DNA of 64,000 nt, taken from the NCBI RefSeq assembly GCF_019599145.1, contig NZ_CP080647.1, positions 7,192,001-7,256,000 on the forward strand, read 5' to 3'. This DNA comes from Streptomyces akebiae (GTDB lineage Bacteria > Actinomycetota > Actinomycetes > Streptomycetales > Streptomycetaceae). A model generated the notes under the pieces. The model saw only the letters and a list, made by a program, of their open reading frames with translations, had not been told where the DNA came from and did not search any database. The position numbers and the translations under genes are program-made. Positions 1 to 8,614 of this stretch are shown piece after piece (position 1 is the stretch's first letter; every line of letters starts with the position of its first letter).

Positions 1-63
1 CTGGTCGACGGCGTCCCGGGCGAGCAGGGAGTAGCAGTACTCGGGATCGTCCTGCTCCCGCAT
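1..63 (-). CDS. Class I SAM-dependent methyltransferase, N-terminal end only (cut by window edge)
   Basis: Only the first residues are inside the window, reading MREQDDPEYCYSLLARDAV on the minus strand. In-frame codons upstream (to about position 110) read DPSFRRSLTLFRAF, so the true start may lie further right. The motif LFRAF-REQDDPE-Y-LLA-DAV is one I associate with the N-terminus of actinobacterial class I methyltransferases found next to GT4 glycosyltransferases. The catalytic domain lies outside the window, so the assignment rests on this short stretch and on the neighbouring glycosyltransferase. Confidence 0.4.
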   Translation of the reverse strand, partial: MREQDDPEYCYSLLARDAVDQ

Positions 64-138
64 GAAAGCGCGGAAGAGCGTGAGGGAGCGCCGAAAGGAG
101 GGATCTTTGAAACGAGGGCCGACTGCCGCGCCCTCATA

Positions 139-171
139 GGGGCGCGGGGAACTGCGCGACAAGCCACGACG
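139..171 (+). repeat. Dispersed intergenic repeat, GGGGCGCGGGGAACTGCGCG type
   Basis: This 33-bp segment shares its core (GGGGCGCGGGG-A-C-GCGCGAC-AGCCACG) with 50700..50733. Related copies lie at 4256..4279 (inverted) and 4335..4366. All are intergenic and three lie just after a stop codon. It looks like the short GC-rich repeat scattered through Streptomyces genomes; its function is unknown. Confidence 0.6.
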
Positions 172-215
172 CATCCGCTCTCGCCAACGCACCCTTGTGG
201 CAACCCGTTTGGCGC

Positions 216-1367
216 TCAAGGAGACCAACCCCGCACGGCCTCCGCAGCCACCGCCCGGAACTGCCGCACCGTGCGATCCCACCGATAGTGCGCGGCGCGC
301 TCCCGCGCCGCCTTCCCCATCAGTACCCGCCGATCGGTCGACAGGGTGAGCGCGCACCAGGCCGCCGCGAACGACGACTCGCCCCGGGCGAGCACACCGG
401 TCTCCCCGTCCACGACGGAGTCCCGCAGGCCGGGCACGTCGAAGGCGACCGAGGGGGTCTCCCGCACGGCGGCCTCCGTGACGACCAGCCCCCATCCCTC
501 CACCGAGGACGGATGCAGCAGCAGCCAGGCCGCACACAGCAGCCGGTGCTTCTCCTCCTCGGAGACATGCCCGGCGAACTCGACACCGGCCCCGGCCATC
601 GCCTCCAGCCGCGCCCGCTCGGGCCCGTCGCCGACGATCACGAGCCGTCCGCCCGTGACCGGCCGTACCCGTTCCCAGAGCCGCAGCAGCAGATCGATCC
701 GCTTGTACTCGACCAGCCTCCCCACCGCCACGAACAGCGGTTCGGGTGACCGATCGGCCCGCGGGCCGGGCTCTTCGACGCCGTTGTGCACGACCCGTAT
801 CCGCTCCCGCTCGACACCGATCGAGCGGAGCGCGGTGGCCGTGGACGAGGAGACGGCGACCAGCAGGTTCCGGCGTTGCGCCGCCGTCAGCGACCAGTGT
901 TCGAGTCTTCGGCCGAGCCGTGCGGCCGGGGCCAGCGGGCCGCCGAACCGCTGCTGCCACAGATCCGTGTGCACATGGTTGACCAGGCACATCGTCGGAC
1001 CGCGGTGCCACAGCGGAGCGAGGTAGGGCATGCCGTTGCACACCTCGACGAGGAGGTCGCAGTCGCCGACCTGACGGGCGAAGGTCGACTTGGCGCGCAG
1101 ATGGTGGCTCAGGTCGCCGCCGGCGGAGACGACCCGGTAGTCGCGGTAGGCCGCGGGGCCGCCGCACAACAGGGTGACCTGGTGGCCGAGTCCGGTCAGT
1201 CCGTCGGCGAGCCGGTCGACGAGGAGCTCGGAGCCCCCCGCCGCCGGATTACCCAGGTCACGGCGGGCGAGAAAGACGATCCGGCGCGGCTGTGGGGGGC
1301 CTGCCGAACGGTGCTGGTCCAGGCGCGGAAACACCTCGACCAGCGAGAACGGCACGTGCTGGGGCAT
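216..1367 (-). CDS. Glycosyltransferase family 4 (GT-B fold)
   Basis: A 383-residue retaining glycosyltransferase of the GT4 type, expected to move a sugar from a nucleotide-sugar donor to a cell-surface glycan or lipid acceptor on the cytoplasmic side. The N-terminal Rossmann half carries the glycine-rich GNPAAGGSE loop (residues 40-47). The C-terminal half has the donor-site signature GRLVEYKRID (217-226) and the E-x7-E motif in VEGWGLVVTE (289-298). There is no signal peptide or membrane segment. It lies beside a methyltransferase fragment and a DUF3068 gene, a set I associate with actinobacterial envelope glycan genes. Acceptor and donor cannot be told from sequence. Confidence 0.85.
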   Translation of the reverse strand: MPQHVPFSLVEVFPRLDQHRSAGPPQPRRIVFLARRDLGNPAAGGSELLVDRLADGLTGLGHQVTLLCGGPAAYRDYRVVSAGGDLSHHLRAKSTFARQVGDCDLLVEVCNGMPYLAPLWHRGPTMCLVNHVHTDLWQQRFGGPLAPAARLGRRLEHWSLTAAQRRNLLVAVSSSTATALRSIGVERERIRVVHNGVEEPGPRADRSPEPLFVAVGRLVEYKRIDLLLRLWERVRPVTGGRLVIVGDGPERARLEAMAGAGVEFAGHVSEEEKHRLLCAAWLLLHPSSVEGWGLVVTEAAVRETPSVAFDVPGLRDSVVDGETGVLARGESSFAAAWCALTLSTDRRVLMGKAARERAAHYRWDRTVRQFRAVAAEAVRGWSP

Positions 1368-1510
1368 GGGTGCTCCAACTCGTCTCGGGGTGCGGAACTC
1401 AGCGGGGAGAAGGACGTTCGCTGTGGGGGATGTTCCGGTGGGCGGGGGGTCCGGATGGGTCTGTTGGTTCCGACGGCTTCTGCCGTCTTCTACGGTCTTC
1501 TACGGTTTTC

Positions 1511-1550
1511 GGCTGGCTTCGGCTGGCTTCGGCTGGCTTCGGCTGGCTTC
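1511..1550. repeat. Tandem repeat, four 10-bp units GGCTGGCTTC
   Basis: Four perfect head-to-tail copies of GGCTGGCTTC, preceded by shorter TTCTACGG-type repeats (about 1488-1508). They fill most of the 316-bp gap (1368-1683) between the glycosyltransferase start and the DUF3068 stop. I see no gene or clear terminator in that gap; the glycosyltransferase promoter should lie in it. Confidence 0.8.
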
Positions 1551-1683
1551 GGGTGGGGGTGGGTTCTTGTGGGCGAGGTGTGGGTGGGCTGTGCTCGGGT
1601 GGGGTGGACAGTTTTCGCCCAGCGGTTCGAAGCTGCTACTCACCGGCGTGACAATTTCCGGGGTTTATTGAACTGACGCCCTG

Positions 1684-2661
1684 TCACATCGTGAGGGGAT
1701 CCTGGGACGACTCGGGCGTATCGGGGCGCCGCCTCCCGCGCGTGACCAAAACGGCACCCGTCGCGGCGAGGGCGAAACCGAGCGCAGCGCTACCGATCGG
1801 TACCGTCCGCCCCACCAGTCGCAGCAGGCCGCTGTCCTTCTCCGCCTGGTCCACCGCGAACTTCTGCGTCGCCGGGGTGAACGCGAGCTTCCGGCTGTCG
1901 AGCAGCACCGCCGCGTCCTCGTCGCCGCCGGGGGCCCGCAGCGTCCGGCGCGGCCCGGTCTGCGCGTACAGCACACGTCCCGTGCTCTGGTCGACGACCA
2001 GTTCGAGACCGTGGTTGGCGTACCACTCCTCGGCGAGCACCTGCGGCCGGTTCGGCTCGTCGACGAGGGCGCCGGGGACGAGCCGCGAGCCGGTCTTCGT
2101 GGCCGGAACCTTCGCCGTGAAGCGCAGCCCCTCGTAGCCCCGGATCTTCTTCCGGCCCTCGTAGTGGAGCGTCACCGTCGCGCCGAGCGTGTTGTCCCAC
2201 CAGCGGTAGGAGCGTTCCTGCACGTCGAAGGGGAACTTCAGGTACGCCTCGCCCTCGATGTACGGCTTCTCCTCGCAGCAGTGCACCGGCCGGTTGGTCT
2301 TCCGGTCGCTGACCCAGCGGTGCGGGGTGAAGTCCAGCGCGTCGTGCGGGTCGGCCGCCGGCAGCGACTTGTCGGTGTCGACCGAGGTGATCACGTCCCA
2401 CACCGCGGCCCCGCTGCGCTCACTTTCGGCCACATCGCCGCGTACCCGCTGGGTCACGGTGATCTTCTGGTCCGGCACGGTCTTCACCTGCTCCACGTCG
2501 AAGACGCTGCCCGTGCCGGTGTAGACGGCGGTCGTGTCGATGTCGATCGGATTCACGGCGGCCCGTGGCTGCACGTACCACGCGAGCAGCGGCGCGAGCA
2601 CCAGCAGGAAGGTGCCCAGGCCCAGCAGGACCAGTGAGAACGGTGAGGCAGTACGGCGCAT
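1684..2661 (-). CDS. DUF3068 (PorA-family) membrane-anchored protein
   Basis: A 325-residue protein with one N-terminal membrane helix (about residues 9-29), a large extracytoplasmic domain and a second helix near the C-terminus (about 288-308), followed by a basic RGRRR tail. The pattern (an N-terminal signal-anchor ending in AWYVQPR, a conserved YTGTGSVFD segment and a C-terminal helix) fits the DUF3068/PorA family of actinobacteria, whose biochemical role is not established. It is transcribed in the same direction as the glycosyltransferase 316 bp downstream, in keeping with an envelope role. The ATG at 2661 starts directly before the hydrophobic segment. Confidence 0.8.
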   Translation of the reverse strand: MRRTASPFSLVLLGLGTFLLVLAPLLAWYVQPRAAVNPIDIDTTAVYTGTGSVFDVEQVKTVPDQKITVTQRVRGDVAESERSGAAVWDVITSVDTDKSLPAADPHDALDFTPHRWVSDRKTNRPVHCCEEKPYIEGEAYLKFPFDVQERSYRWWDNTLGATVTLHYEGRKKIRGYEGLRFTAKVPATKTGSRLVPGALVDEPNRPQVLAEEWYANHGLELVVDQSTGRVLYAQTGPRRTLRAPGGDEDAAVLLDSRKLAFTPATQKFAVDQAEKDSGLLRLVGRTVPIGSAALGFALAATGAVLVTRGRRRPDTPESSQDPLTM

Positions 2662-2776
2662 CCGGGCACTCCAGGGGGCGTTGGGAGGTGCGGCTCGGGT
2701 AGATGTGCGGCAAAGACGACGCCAGGGGAAGGTGCGCGTGACGTATGGGCCGGGAACCGTAGGCGGAGTCTTGACG

Positions 2777-2801
2777 CAGTGTCAATGCATTGCTGACACT
2801 G
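2777..2801. promoter_or_regulatory. Inverted repeat CAGTGTCA-N9-TGACACTG (operator candidate)
   Basis: Two perfect 8-bp arms, CAGTGTCA and TGACACTG, are separated by 9 bp. A TTGACG hexamer (2771-2776) directly precedes the left arm. The site lies between the divergently transcribed DUF3068 gene and the small-protein/PucR pair, where a shared operator would be expected. The binding protein is unknown; the PucR-type regulator next door is one possibility. Confidence 0.45.
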
Positions 2802-2856
2802 AGTCGGCGGGGTGCCTGGGTGGGGACGACCTGTCGATCGAGAGGCTGACCCTGCG

Positions 2857-3009
2857 ATGTCCAGAATGCTCGCCGCCGTGCTCACCATGGTGGCCGCCGC
2901 CGCTCTCGCGCTGGGGGCCGCGCTCGGCATCGTCGCGCTGCTCGACGCGACGCCGGACCAGCCGAACACGCCGCTCATCACGTACGAGAACGCCGGCCGG
3001 GAGCGCTGA
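2857..3009 (+). CDS. Small single-helix membrane protein (50 aa)
   Basis: A 50-residue open frame starting MSRMLAAVLTMVAAAALALG. One hydrophobic helix (about residues 3-28) is followed by a short polar tail ending ENAGRER. The stop at 3007-3009 is three bases before the GTG of the PucR-type gene, so the two are probably co-transcribed and perhaps translationally coupled. It resembles the small one-helix actinobacterial proteins usually left as hypothetical. I chose ATG 2857 over an upstream in-frame ATG (2812) because the upstream residues are charged and not conserved-looking. No function can be assigned. Confidence 0.6.
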   Translation: MSRMLAAVLTMVAAAALALGAALGIVALLDATPDQPNTPLITYENAGRER

Positions 3010-3012
3010 GGG

Positions 3013-4254
3013 GTGACCGGTGTCCCGGGAACCGTCACGGTCCGCTCGGCCTGGCACGACGTGCCGCGCCTCCAGGTGCGCGAGTTCGCCGCGATCGCCA
3101 TGGCCGAGGCCCCCGCCCTCGCGGAGGAGATCCTGGGCGAGATCCGCCGCGAGTACCCGCACCTGCCCGTCGTCCTCGACGACTCCGGCGAACCGATGGC
3201 CCTCATCGGGATCCGCCGGGCGATCGAGGTCTTCGTGCAGCACCTGGAGACCGCCGAGGGCCGCCCCCGCGTCCCTCCCGGTGTCTTCCAGGAGTTCGGC
3301 CGCGGCGAGGGCCTGAACGGCCGCAGCCTCGACTCCCTCCAGGCGATCTACCGCCTCGGCGTACGCCTCGCCTGGCGCCGCTTCGCGGAGATCGGCCAGC
3401 GCGTGGAGATCCCGCCGCCCGCGATGTACGAACTCGTCGACGCCGGATACGAGTACCTGGACGGTCTGGTGGACCAGTCGGTGCGCGGCTACGCGGAGGC
3501 GGCGGCCCGGCAGGCGGGCGAGCGTCTGCGACTGCAACGCCGACTGATGGAGCTGCTGCTCGCCGAGCACCACCGGGGCGACCCGGCCGACGCGCTCGCC
3601 GAACGCGCGGCCCGGATCGGCTGGACCCTCCCGGAGAGGGTCGCGGTCGGGGTCCTGTTACGCCCGGCCCGTGAGGCCATGGCGCCCGCCGTCGGCCAGG
3701 GCGTCCTGCTCGACATGGAGTACGAGCAGCCCCGCATGGTCGTCCCCGAACCGGCCGCGGCCGGCCGCCCCGAGCTCCTGCACCGCGCGCTGACCGGCTG
3801 GTCCGGCGCGATCGGCCCGCCGGTGCCGCTGGCCGACGCGGCGAAGTCGCTGCACTGGGCGGAGGCGGCGGTGCGGTTGATGGAGCGGCGGCTGCTGCCC
3901 GCCGGAGAAGTCCTGTACTGCACCGAGCACACCGAGGCCCTCGTCCTCCTCCAGCCCGAGGAGTTGATCGACGACCTCGCCCTGCGCTGCCTGGCCCCGC
4001 TCGCCCACTGCGGCCCCACCCACGGCCGGCGCCTCGCCGAGACGCTGCTCGCGTGGCTGGAGACCCGGGGCGGGGCACCCGAGATCGCCACACGGCTTGG
4101 TGTGCACCCGCAAACCGTTCGGTATCGTCTCCGGCAGATTCGTGAACTCTGGGGCGACGAGATCGATGATCCCGATCGCCGCTTCGAGCTGGAGCTGGTG
4201 CTTCGGGCGCAGCGGTTGCGGGGGGAGCTGGGGGATCCGCGCGGGCGGCGGTGA
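3013..4254 (+). CDS. PucR/CdaR-family transcriptional regulator
   Basis: A 413-residue protein with the C-terminal PucR helix-turn-helix: residues about 357-385 contain ATRLGVHPQTVRYRLRQI followed by LWG. The central part (about 170-300) fits the GGDEF-like middle domain of this family, and the N-terminal 150 residues form a sensor-like helical region. Members usually respond to a metabolite and control neighbouring or catabolic genes. GTG at 3013 gives a tight junction to the upstream small membrane protein. The target genes are unknown. Confidence 0.85.
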   Translation: MTGVPGTVTVRSAWHDVPRLQVREFAAIAMAEAPALAEEILGEIRREYPHLPVVLDDSGEPMALIGIRRAIEVFVQHLETAEGRPRVPPGVFQEFGRGEGLNGRSLDSLQAIYRLGVRLAWRRFAEIGQRVEIPPPAMYELVDAGYEYLDGLVDQSVRGYAEAAARQAGERLRLQRRLMELLLAEHHRGDPADALAERAARIGWTLPERVAVGVLLRPAREAMAPAVGQGVLLDMEYEQPRMVVPEPAAAGRPELLHRALTGWSGAIGPPVPLADAAKSLHWAEAAVRLMERRLLPAGEVLYCTEHTEALVLLQPEELIDDLALRCLAPLAHCGPTHGRRLAETLLAWLETRGGAPEIATRLGVHPQTVRYRLRQIRELWGDEIDDPDRRFELELVLRAQRLRGELGDPRGRR

Positions 4255-4255
4255 C

Positions 4256-4366
4256 CGTCGCGCGGTTCCCCGCGCCCCCGAGAGCCAGGCCCTGCGGGTC
4301 TGGGAAGCACGGGGCGCGGCCCCGGCTTTTCGGAGGCGCGGGGATCCGCGCGACCGGCTCCCACGC
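4256..4366. repeat. Two facing copies of the GGGGCGCGGGG repeat
   Basis: Directly after the pucR-type stop codon there is an inverted copy (4256..4279, complement GGGGGCGCGGGGAACCGCGC). A direct copy follows at 4335..4366, GGCGCGGGGATCCGCGCGAC. Facing each other they could pair into a hairpin between the two genes. Both match the repeats at 139..171 and 50700..50733. Confidence 0.55.
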
Positions 4367-4475
4367 ACCCGCACCCGGCAACGCGCCCTCCGGCCCCTCC
4401 CTCCCCGCTCGATCGTCCGCGGTTATTGCCCGGTCAACGCACTATGACTAGCCTGTGTTCGTCATGCCGATCGAC

Positions 4476-4491
4476 CGTTGAAATTTCGAAC
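4476..4491. promoter_or_regulatory. Predicted IclR operator (13 of 16 match to GTTCGAAATTTCGAAC)
   Basis: The site reads CGTTGAAATTTCGAAC, 42 bp before the chosen iclR start. It matches 13 positions of the 16-bp palindrome that also appears at 28833, 31149 and 32971. A position just upstream of the regulator's own start is typical of autoregulation by IclR proteins. The assignment to this IclR is inferred from co-location. Confidence 0.55.
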
Positions 4492-4533
4492 ACTGCCGCA
4501 GACAGACCGACTGCCAGAGGAAGGGGGCCGACC

Positions 4534-5307
4534 GTGGGACGCCTTGTACCTGCTGTGACCCGGGCGCTCGACATATTGGAGCTCTTCCTGGACGGGGACG
4601 GCACGCTGTCCGCCCCCGACATCGTGCGCAGACTCCAGCTCCCCCGTACCACCGTGCACGAGCTGGTCACCACGCTCGCCGCCCGGGGGTACATCGTCCA
4701 GGTGCAGGGCCAGCCCGGGCGCTACCGCCTCGGGGTCCGCCCCTACCAGCTCGGCAGCCGTTACGCCGAGCAGCTGGACCTCGCCGCCGAGGGCCAGCAG
4801 GTGGCCCGGTCCGTCGCCGAGACCTGTGACGAGACGGTGCACGTGGCGATCCTGGAGTTCACCGACGTCATCTACATCGCCAAGGTCGACTCCACGCACG
4901 CCGTGCGCATGGTCTCCGCCGCGGGCCGCCGCCTCCCGGCGCACTGCACCTCCGTGGGCAAGATGCTCCTCGCCTCCCTACCCGAGGTCGAGCTGAACGC
5001 CCGGATCCCGGACGACGCCGACCTGGTCGCCATGACTCCCAACAGCATCACCGACCCGGCCGCTCTGCGCGAGGCCCTGGCCCGGATCCGTGAGCGGGGT
5101 CTCGCCGTGGAGAACCGCGAGTCCAACCCGGACGTCTCCTGCGTCGCCGCGCCGGTCCGCGACCGCACCGGCAGGGTCGTCGCCGCGATCTCCATCTCCG
5201 TCCCCATGATCCGCTGGAGCGACGAGCGCCGGATCGAGCTGGAGCAGCTCGCCGCCAAGGGCGCCGCGGAACTGTCCGAGCGCCTCGGCCACCGGAGCGT
5301 GGCATGA
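4534..5307 (+). CDS. IclR-family transcriptional regulator
   Basis: A 257-residue regulator with an N-terminal winged helix (about residues 5-65; LSAPDIVRRLQLPRTTVHELV) and a C-terminal IclR effector domain ending with the conserved CVAAPVRDRTGRVVAAISIS stretch. GTG 4534 is preferred because AGGAAGGGGG lies a few bases upstream and the family homology starts there; an upstream ATG (4426) would add residues and place the predicted operator inside the gene. The stop overlaps the lactonase start (ATGA), so the two are coupled. Inferred role: sensing a sugar acid or lactone and controlling the lactonase together with the dehydratase, dehydrogenase and importer genes that carry the same palindrome. 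Confidence 0.9.
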   Translation: MGRLVPAVTRALDILELFLDGDGTLSAPDIVRRLQLPRTTVHELVTTLAARGYIVQVQGQPGRYRLGVRPYQLGSRYAEQLDLAAEGQQVARSVAETCDETVHVAILEFTDVIYIAKVDSTHAVRMVSAAGRRLPAHCTSVGKMLLASLPEVELNARIPDDADLVAMTPNSITDPAALREALARIRERGLAVENRESNPDVSCVAAPVRDRTGRVVAAISISVPMIRWSDERRIELEQLAAKGAAELSERLGHRSVA

Positions 5308-6182
5308 GCACCAACACGAGTCACTCGGGTTACGAGGTCGCGGTCCGCGAGTACGCGGCCCTGGGCGAGGGCCCCACCTGGGACCCCGCCGCCCAGCGCC
5401 TGATCTGGATCGACATCCTCGGCTCCCGGGTCCACACCTACGACCCGGCCTCCGGCCGCCGCACGGTCCTCGTCACCGAGCAGCACGTCGGCGCGGTCAA
5501 GCCCCGCGCCGGCGGCGGCCTCGTCCTGAACCTCCGGGACGGCGTCGGTCTGACCGACCCCGACGGCTCCTTCCGGTGGCTGCACCACGAGCCGGTCCCG
5601 GGCCGTCGCGCCAACGACGCCGCCGTCGCCCCCGACGGCTCCCTCTTCGCCGGCACCATGCGCTACGACGAGGCCCCGGGCGGCGGCACCCTGGCCCGCT
5701 TCACCGCGGAGGGCCTCGCCACGACGGTCCTCGACGACGTCGCCGTGAGCAACGGGACGGGCTGGAGCCCGGACGGCAGTCTCATGTACTACATCGACTC
5801 GCCGACCCGCCGGATCGACGTCTTCGACTACACGGACACCGGCGACGGCGTCCGCCTGCCCGTCGATCGGCGCCCCTTCGTCACCATCGAGGACGGCGGC
5901 GGTTTCCCCGACGGACTCACCGTCGACGCCGAGGGCTGTGTCTGGGTCGCCCTCTGGGAAGGGAGCGCGGTCCGCCGCTACACCCCGACCGGCACCCTCG
6001 ACCGCGTCATCAGCCTCCCCACCCCCCGGCCCACCGCCTGCGCCTTCGCCGGCCCCGACCTCACCGACCTCTACATCACCACGGCCCGCACGGGAACAGA
6101 GACCCCGCACCCCCTGTCGGGCTCCCTGCTGGTGGTACCGGGCGCGGGGAAGGGCTTGGCTCAGCCCGCGTTCGCGGGCTGA
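5304..6182 (+). CDS. SMP-30/gluconolactonase family sugar lactonase
   Basis: A 292-residue six-bladed propeller of the SMP-30/regucalcin type, expected to open an aldonolactone to the aldonic acid with a bound divalent metal. Family marks are GEGPTWD (residues 17-23; metal-binding Glu), the NDAAVAPDG segment (about 104-112), SNGTGWSPDG (about 149-158) and FPDGLTVDAEGCVWVA. Its start overlaps the iclR stop, giving an iclR-lactonase operon. With the zinc dehydrogenase and dehydratase at 28.9-31.1 kb it would supply the middle step of an oxidative, non-phosphorylating sugar route. The sugar is not defined. Confidence 0.9.
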   Translation: MSTNTSHSGYEVAVREYAALGEGPTWDPAAQRLIWIDILGSRVHTYDPASGRRTVLVTEQHVGAVKPRAGGGLVLNLRDGVGLTDPDGSFRWLHHEPVPGRRANDAAVAPDGSLFAGTMRYDEAPGGGTLARFTAEGLATTVLDDVAVSNGTGWSPDGSLMYYIDSPTRRIDVFDYTDTGDGVRLPVDRRPFVTIEDGGGFPDGLTVDAEGCVWVALWEGSAVRRYTPTGTLDRVISLPTPRPTACAFAGPDLTDLYITTARTGTETPHPLSGSLLVVPGAGKGLAQPAFAG

Positions 6183-6434
6183 ACCACGGGGCCTCCCGGT
6201 CCGGGGTTCGACGGCGGACGGGGCGGCTCCGGGCGGAGGACCGGCGGGGCGGGGAGCGGTGCATGTGCCACCGGGGCGAGGCGCTTGCCCCCGGCCGGGC
6301 GCGCCGGCTGGGGTTCGCCTCCGGCCGGGCGAGCAGGCTGGCCAGGGCGTTGCCGCGGGCGTCCGGCGAGCGAGCCGCCGAGCACGACGGCGGACCGGGC
6401 CGCCGCTGACGACGGACCGGCGGGGGAGGGGCGT

Positions 6435-7802
6435 TCACTCACGTACGGGTACACCGTTCTCCGCCGGGGAGGACGCGGCGGCGAGCGCTCGTACCGCCTC
6501 GATCTCGGCCGGCTCACGCAGCACCAGCGACACGGCCTCGATGTCCTGCAGCAGATCGGTGGGGTCGGAGGAGACCGTGAGCTCGGGGAAGGCCGTACGA
6601 CCGGACGCCCCCGCCGGATCGCCCGCACCCGTCCCGAGACCCGGGAAGACGAGGGGGCCCGCGACCAGCGTGGCCGTGGCCCCGCTCTCCGGCGACCGCC
6701 TCCGCGTCGCCACCGCGTCCTGGATCGCCACGGCGGCGGCAAGGGCCTTCGCCCGGCCGGCCTCGTGTCCGAGGTCCAGCGCGGCGTCGTACGCGCGGCG
6801 CCGCAGATCCCCGTCGAGGTGACGGGTCAGCCGGAGCAGGGCGTCCCGGATGAACGTCTCCCGGCGGGTGAGCCGCAACTCCGGGGTGGCGCGCAGCGCG
6901 AAGGGGACGCGGGAGCCGTCGACGGTCCGGGTCAGCTGATAGAGCGGCCGCAGCCGCTGATGGCTCCTGCGCACCCGCCAGCGGTCCTGCAGATACTGAC
7001 CGCCGTGCGGCAGGATGAAGCCCACCGCGATGCAGATGGCCGCCAGGGCGACGACCGGCGGCGCCACGTCCGTGCTCAGCCAGTCCAGGTCGTGCCCCGT
7101 CCACCGGGCGACCACCGCCGTGAGTTTCGCGGCGTCGAACACCAGATTGAGCGCGCAGCCCAGGGCCAGCGCCTGCAGGCCGCCGCGCAGCCACACGTCC
7201 AGGCTCTCCGCGCGCACCCAGTTCCGGATCAGCCGGTAGGTGATCAGGCAGGCCACCGTGTGCGCGACGAGGTAGAGCAGGATCTCCTCGCGCATGAAGG
7301 GCGTCGTGGCGTAGTACGTGTCCAGGTCGCGCAGCCGCTCGCGGGGGACGTCCGCCAGCGCGAACAGCACCCACAGGACGACGATCACCCCCGAGTACAC
7401 GGCGACGACCCACCGCATGAGCCGACGGGTCGCCGGCGAGCGGTCGGCGGGGCCGTTGCGCCAGGCGACGAGCAGCAGCAGACAGCACGCGCAGAACGCG
7501 GTGATCAGGGAGTACACCCAGGGCGCGGCGACGTTCGGCACGCCCACGACGCGGTTGGTCCACGCGATGACCGAGGGCACCGCGAACACGAACACGCAGC
7601 AGGCGAGCAGCAGCAGCCCGCCGACCGCCCGCAGCAGCGAGTCCCGCCACAGCTTCACGATGCTGGGCAGTTTGATCACCAGGGCGGCGGTCAGGACGGC
7701 CGTGGGGATCCAGAACGAGATGTACAGCTCACCGAAGAAGTCGGCGGGACCGGCGGAGCCGAGGGTCCCGGTCGTCGTCGCGGGCACGGCCGTCCCCCTC
7801 AT
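6435..7802 (-). CDS. MAB_1171c-family (DUF6545-type) seven-helix membrane protein
   Basis: A 455-residue protein with seven hydrophobic segments in its first 270 residues (about 24-44, 57-80, 95-114, 130-150, 172-192, 205-225, 246-264) and a soluble C-terminal half. The architecture and the QYLQDRWRVRRSHQRLRPLY junction fit the MAB_1171c family of putative transporters, which has no tested substrate. The ATG at 7802 overlaps the stop of the HExxH gene (ATGA), making it the last gene of a three-gene operon. An upstream in-frame extension exists but would overlap the whole neighbour. Function unknown; the operon context suggests a membrane partner of the two soluble proteins. Confidence 0.8.
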   Translation of the reverse strand: MRGTAVPATTTGTLGSAGPADFFGELYISFWIPTAVLTAALVIKLPSIVKLWRDSLLRAVGGLLLLACCVFVFAVPSVIAWTNRVVGVPNVAAPWVYSLITAFCACCLLLLVAWRNGPADRSPATRRLMRWVVAVYSGVIVVLWVLFALADVPRERLRDLDTYYATTPFMREEILLYLVAHTVACLITYRLIRNWVRAESLDVWLRGGLQALALGCALNLVFDAAKLTAVVARWTGHDLDWLSTDVAPPVVALAAICIAVGFILPHGGQYLQDRWRVRRSHQRLRPLYQLTRTVDGSRVPFALRATPELRLTRRETFIRDALLRLTRHLDGDLRRRAYDAALDLGHEAGRAKALAAAVAIQDAVATRRRSPESGATATLVAGPLVFPGLGTGAGDPAGASGRTAFPELTVSSDPTDLLQDIEAVSLVLREPAEIEAVRALAAASSPAENGVPVRE

Positions 7803-8614
7803 CTCCTGTGCCGGCGATAGCCCAGGGCCGCCTGGATGGCCTGCCCGACCGGGTCGCCGGACCCGGCTGGTCCAGCGGCTCCGGCGGCTCCGGCAGTTCC
7901 GGCGGACCCGCTCTGCCCGGTGTCCACCCAGGGACGGAAGGCGGTCGCCAGCCGATGCCCGAAGTCCTCGGCCTCCTGCTCGTCCGACTCGTGCGAGCCG
8001 TTGCGGGCCGCGATGGGCGTACCGCCCTGCCCGAGGGCGGCCGACAGCTCGGGGGAGAGCGGCGGCACCGCGGACGCGTGCCCGCCCGGCGCGCCCGGCC
8101 CGCCCGGGTCCGCGGACGCGAGCGCCGCCGCGTCCGCCCCCGGCAGATGGTGATGGCAGTGCCCGGCGTGCATGTGCCACAACTCATGCCCCAGGATGAC
8201 CAGTTGCTGCACGGTCTCGGCCCGCTCCTCGACGATCACCAGATCGAAGTCGGGGAACTCCATCCACAGTCCGGTCACCCCGATCCCGTCCGGGAACCGC
8301 TCGAACCGCAGTTTCACCGGCCGCCCACCCCGCCGCGCGCTCATCTCCGCACACAGCGCCGCGCCCAACTCCCGTACACCGACGGGCGCGTCGAGCCTCC
8401 CCCGCACCGCCTTGCTGAGCCCGGCCGTCAGCTTCCGCATCTCGGCGCCGGACCGCGACGGCACCAGCGCGCCCCGCACCCTGCCGAGTACCCCGCGTAC
8501 CCAGCGCACTCCGCGCGGCCCGGGCGGCTCGGTGGAGTCGCGCGGCCCGGTGGACTCGCGCGGCCCGGTGGATCCCATGGCCCGCCCGGTCCCCGTGCGC
8601 TCGTCGCGGCTCAT
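7799..8614 (-). CDS. HExxH-motif protein, ImmA/IrrE-like (annotated as toxin in similar operons)
   Basis: A 271-residue protein with a zinc-metallopeptidase-like motif HELWHMHAGH (residues 143-152), preceded by a predicted beta strand (FDLVIVEER). This matches the COG2856/ImmA layout, where such proteins cleave a partner regulator. The N-terminal 35 residues are a low-complexity STGPR repeat and the C-terminus is Gly/Ala-rich. Its start overlaps the upstream regulator stop and its stop overlaps the downstream membrane gene start (both ATGA). By analogy it may cleave the XRE-like protein; a third zinc ligand is not obvious, so catalysis is uncertain. Confidence 0.7.
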   Translation of the reverse strand: MSRDERTGTGRAMGSTGPRESTGPRDSTEPPGPRGVRWVRGVLGRVRGALVPSRSGAEMRKLTAGLSKAVRGRLDAPVGVRELGAALCAEMSARRGGRPVKLRFERFPDGIGVTGLWMEFPDFDLVIVEERAETVQQLVILGHELWHMHAGHCHHHLPGADAAALASADPGGPGAPGGHASAVPPLSPELSAALGQGGTPIAARNGSHESDEQEAEDFGHRLATAFRPWVDTGQSGSAGTAGAAGAAGPAGSGDPVGQAIQAALGYRRHRR

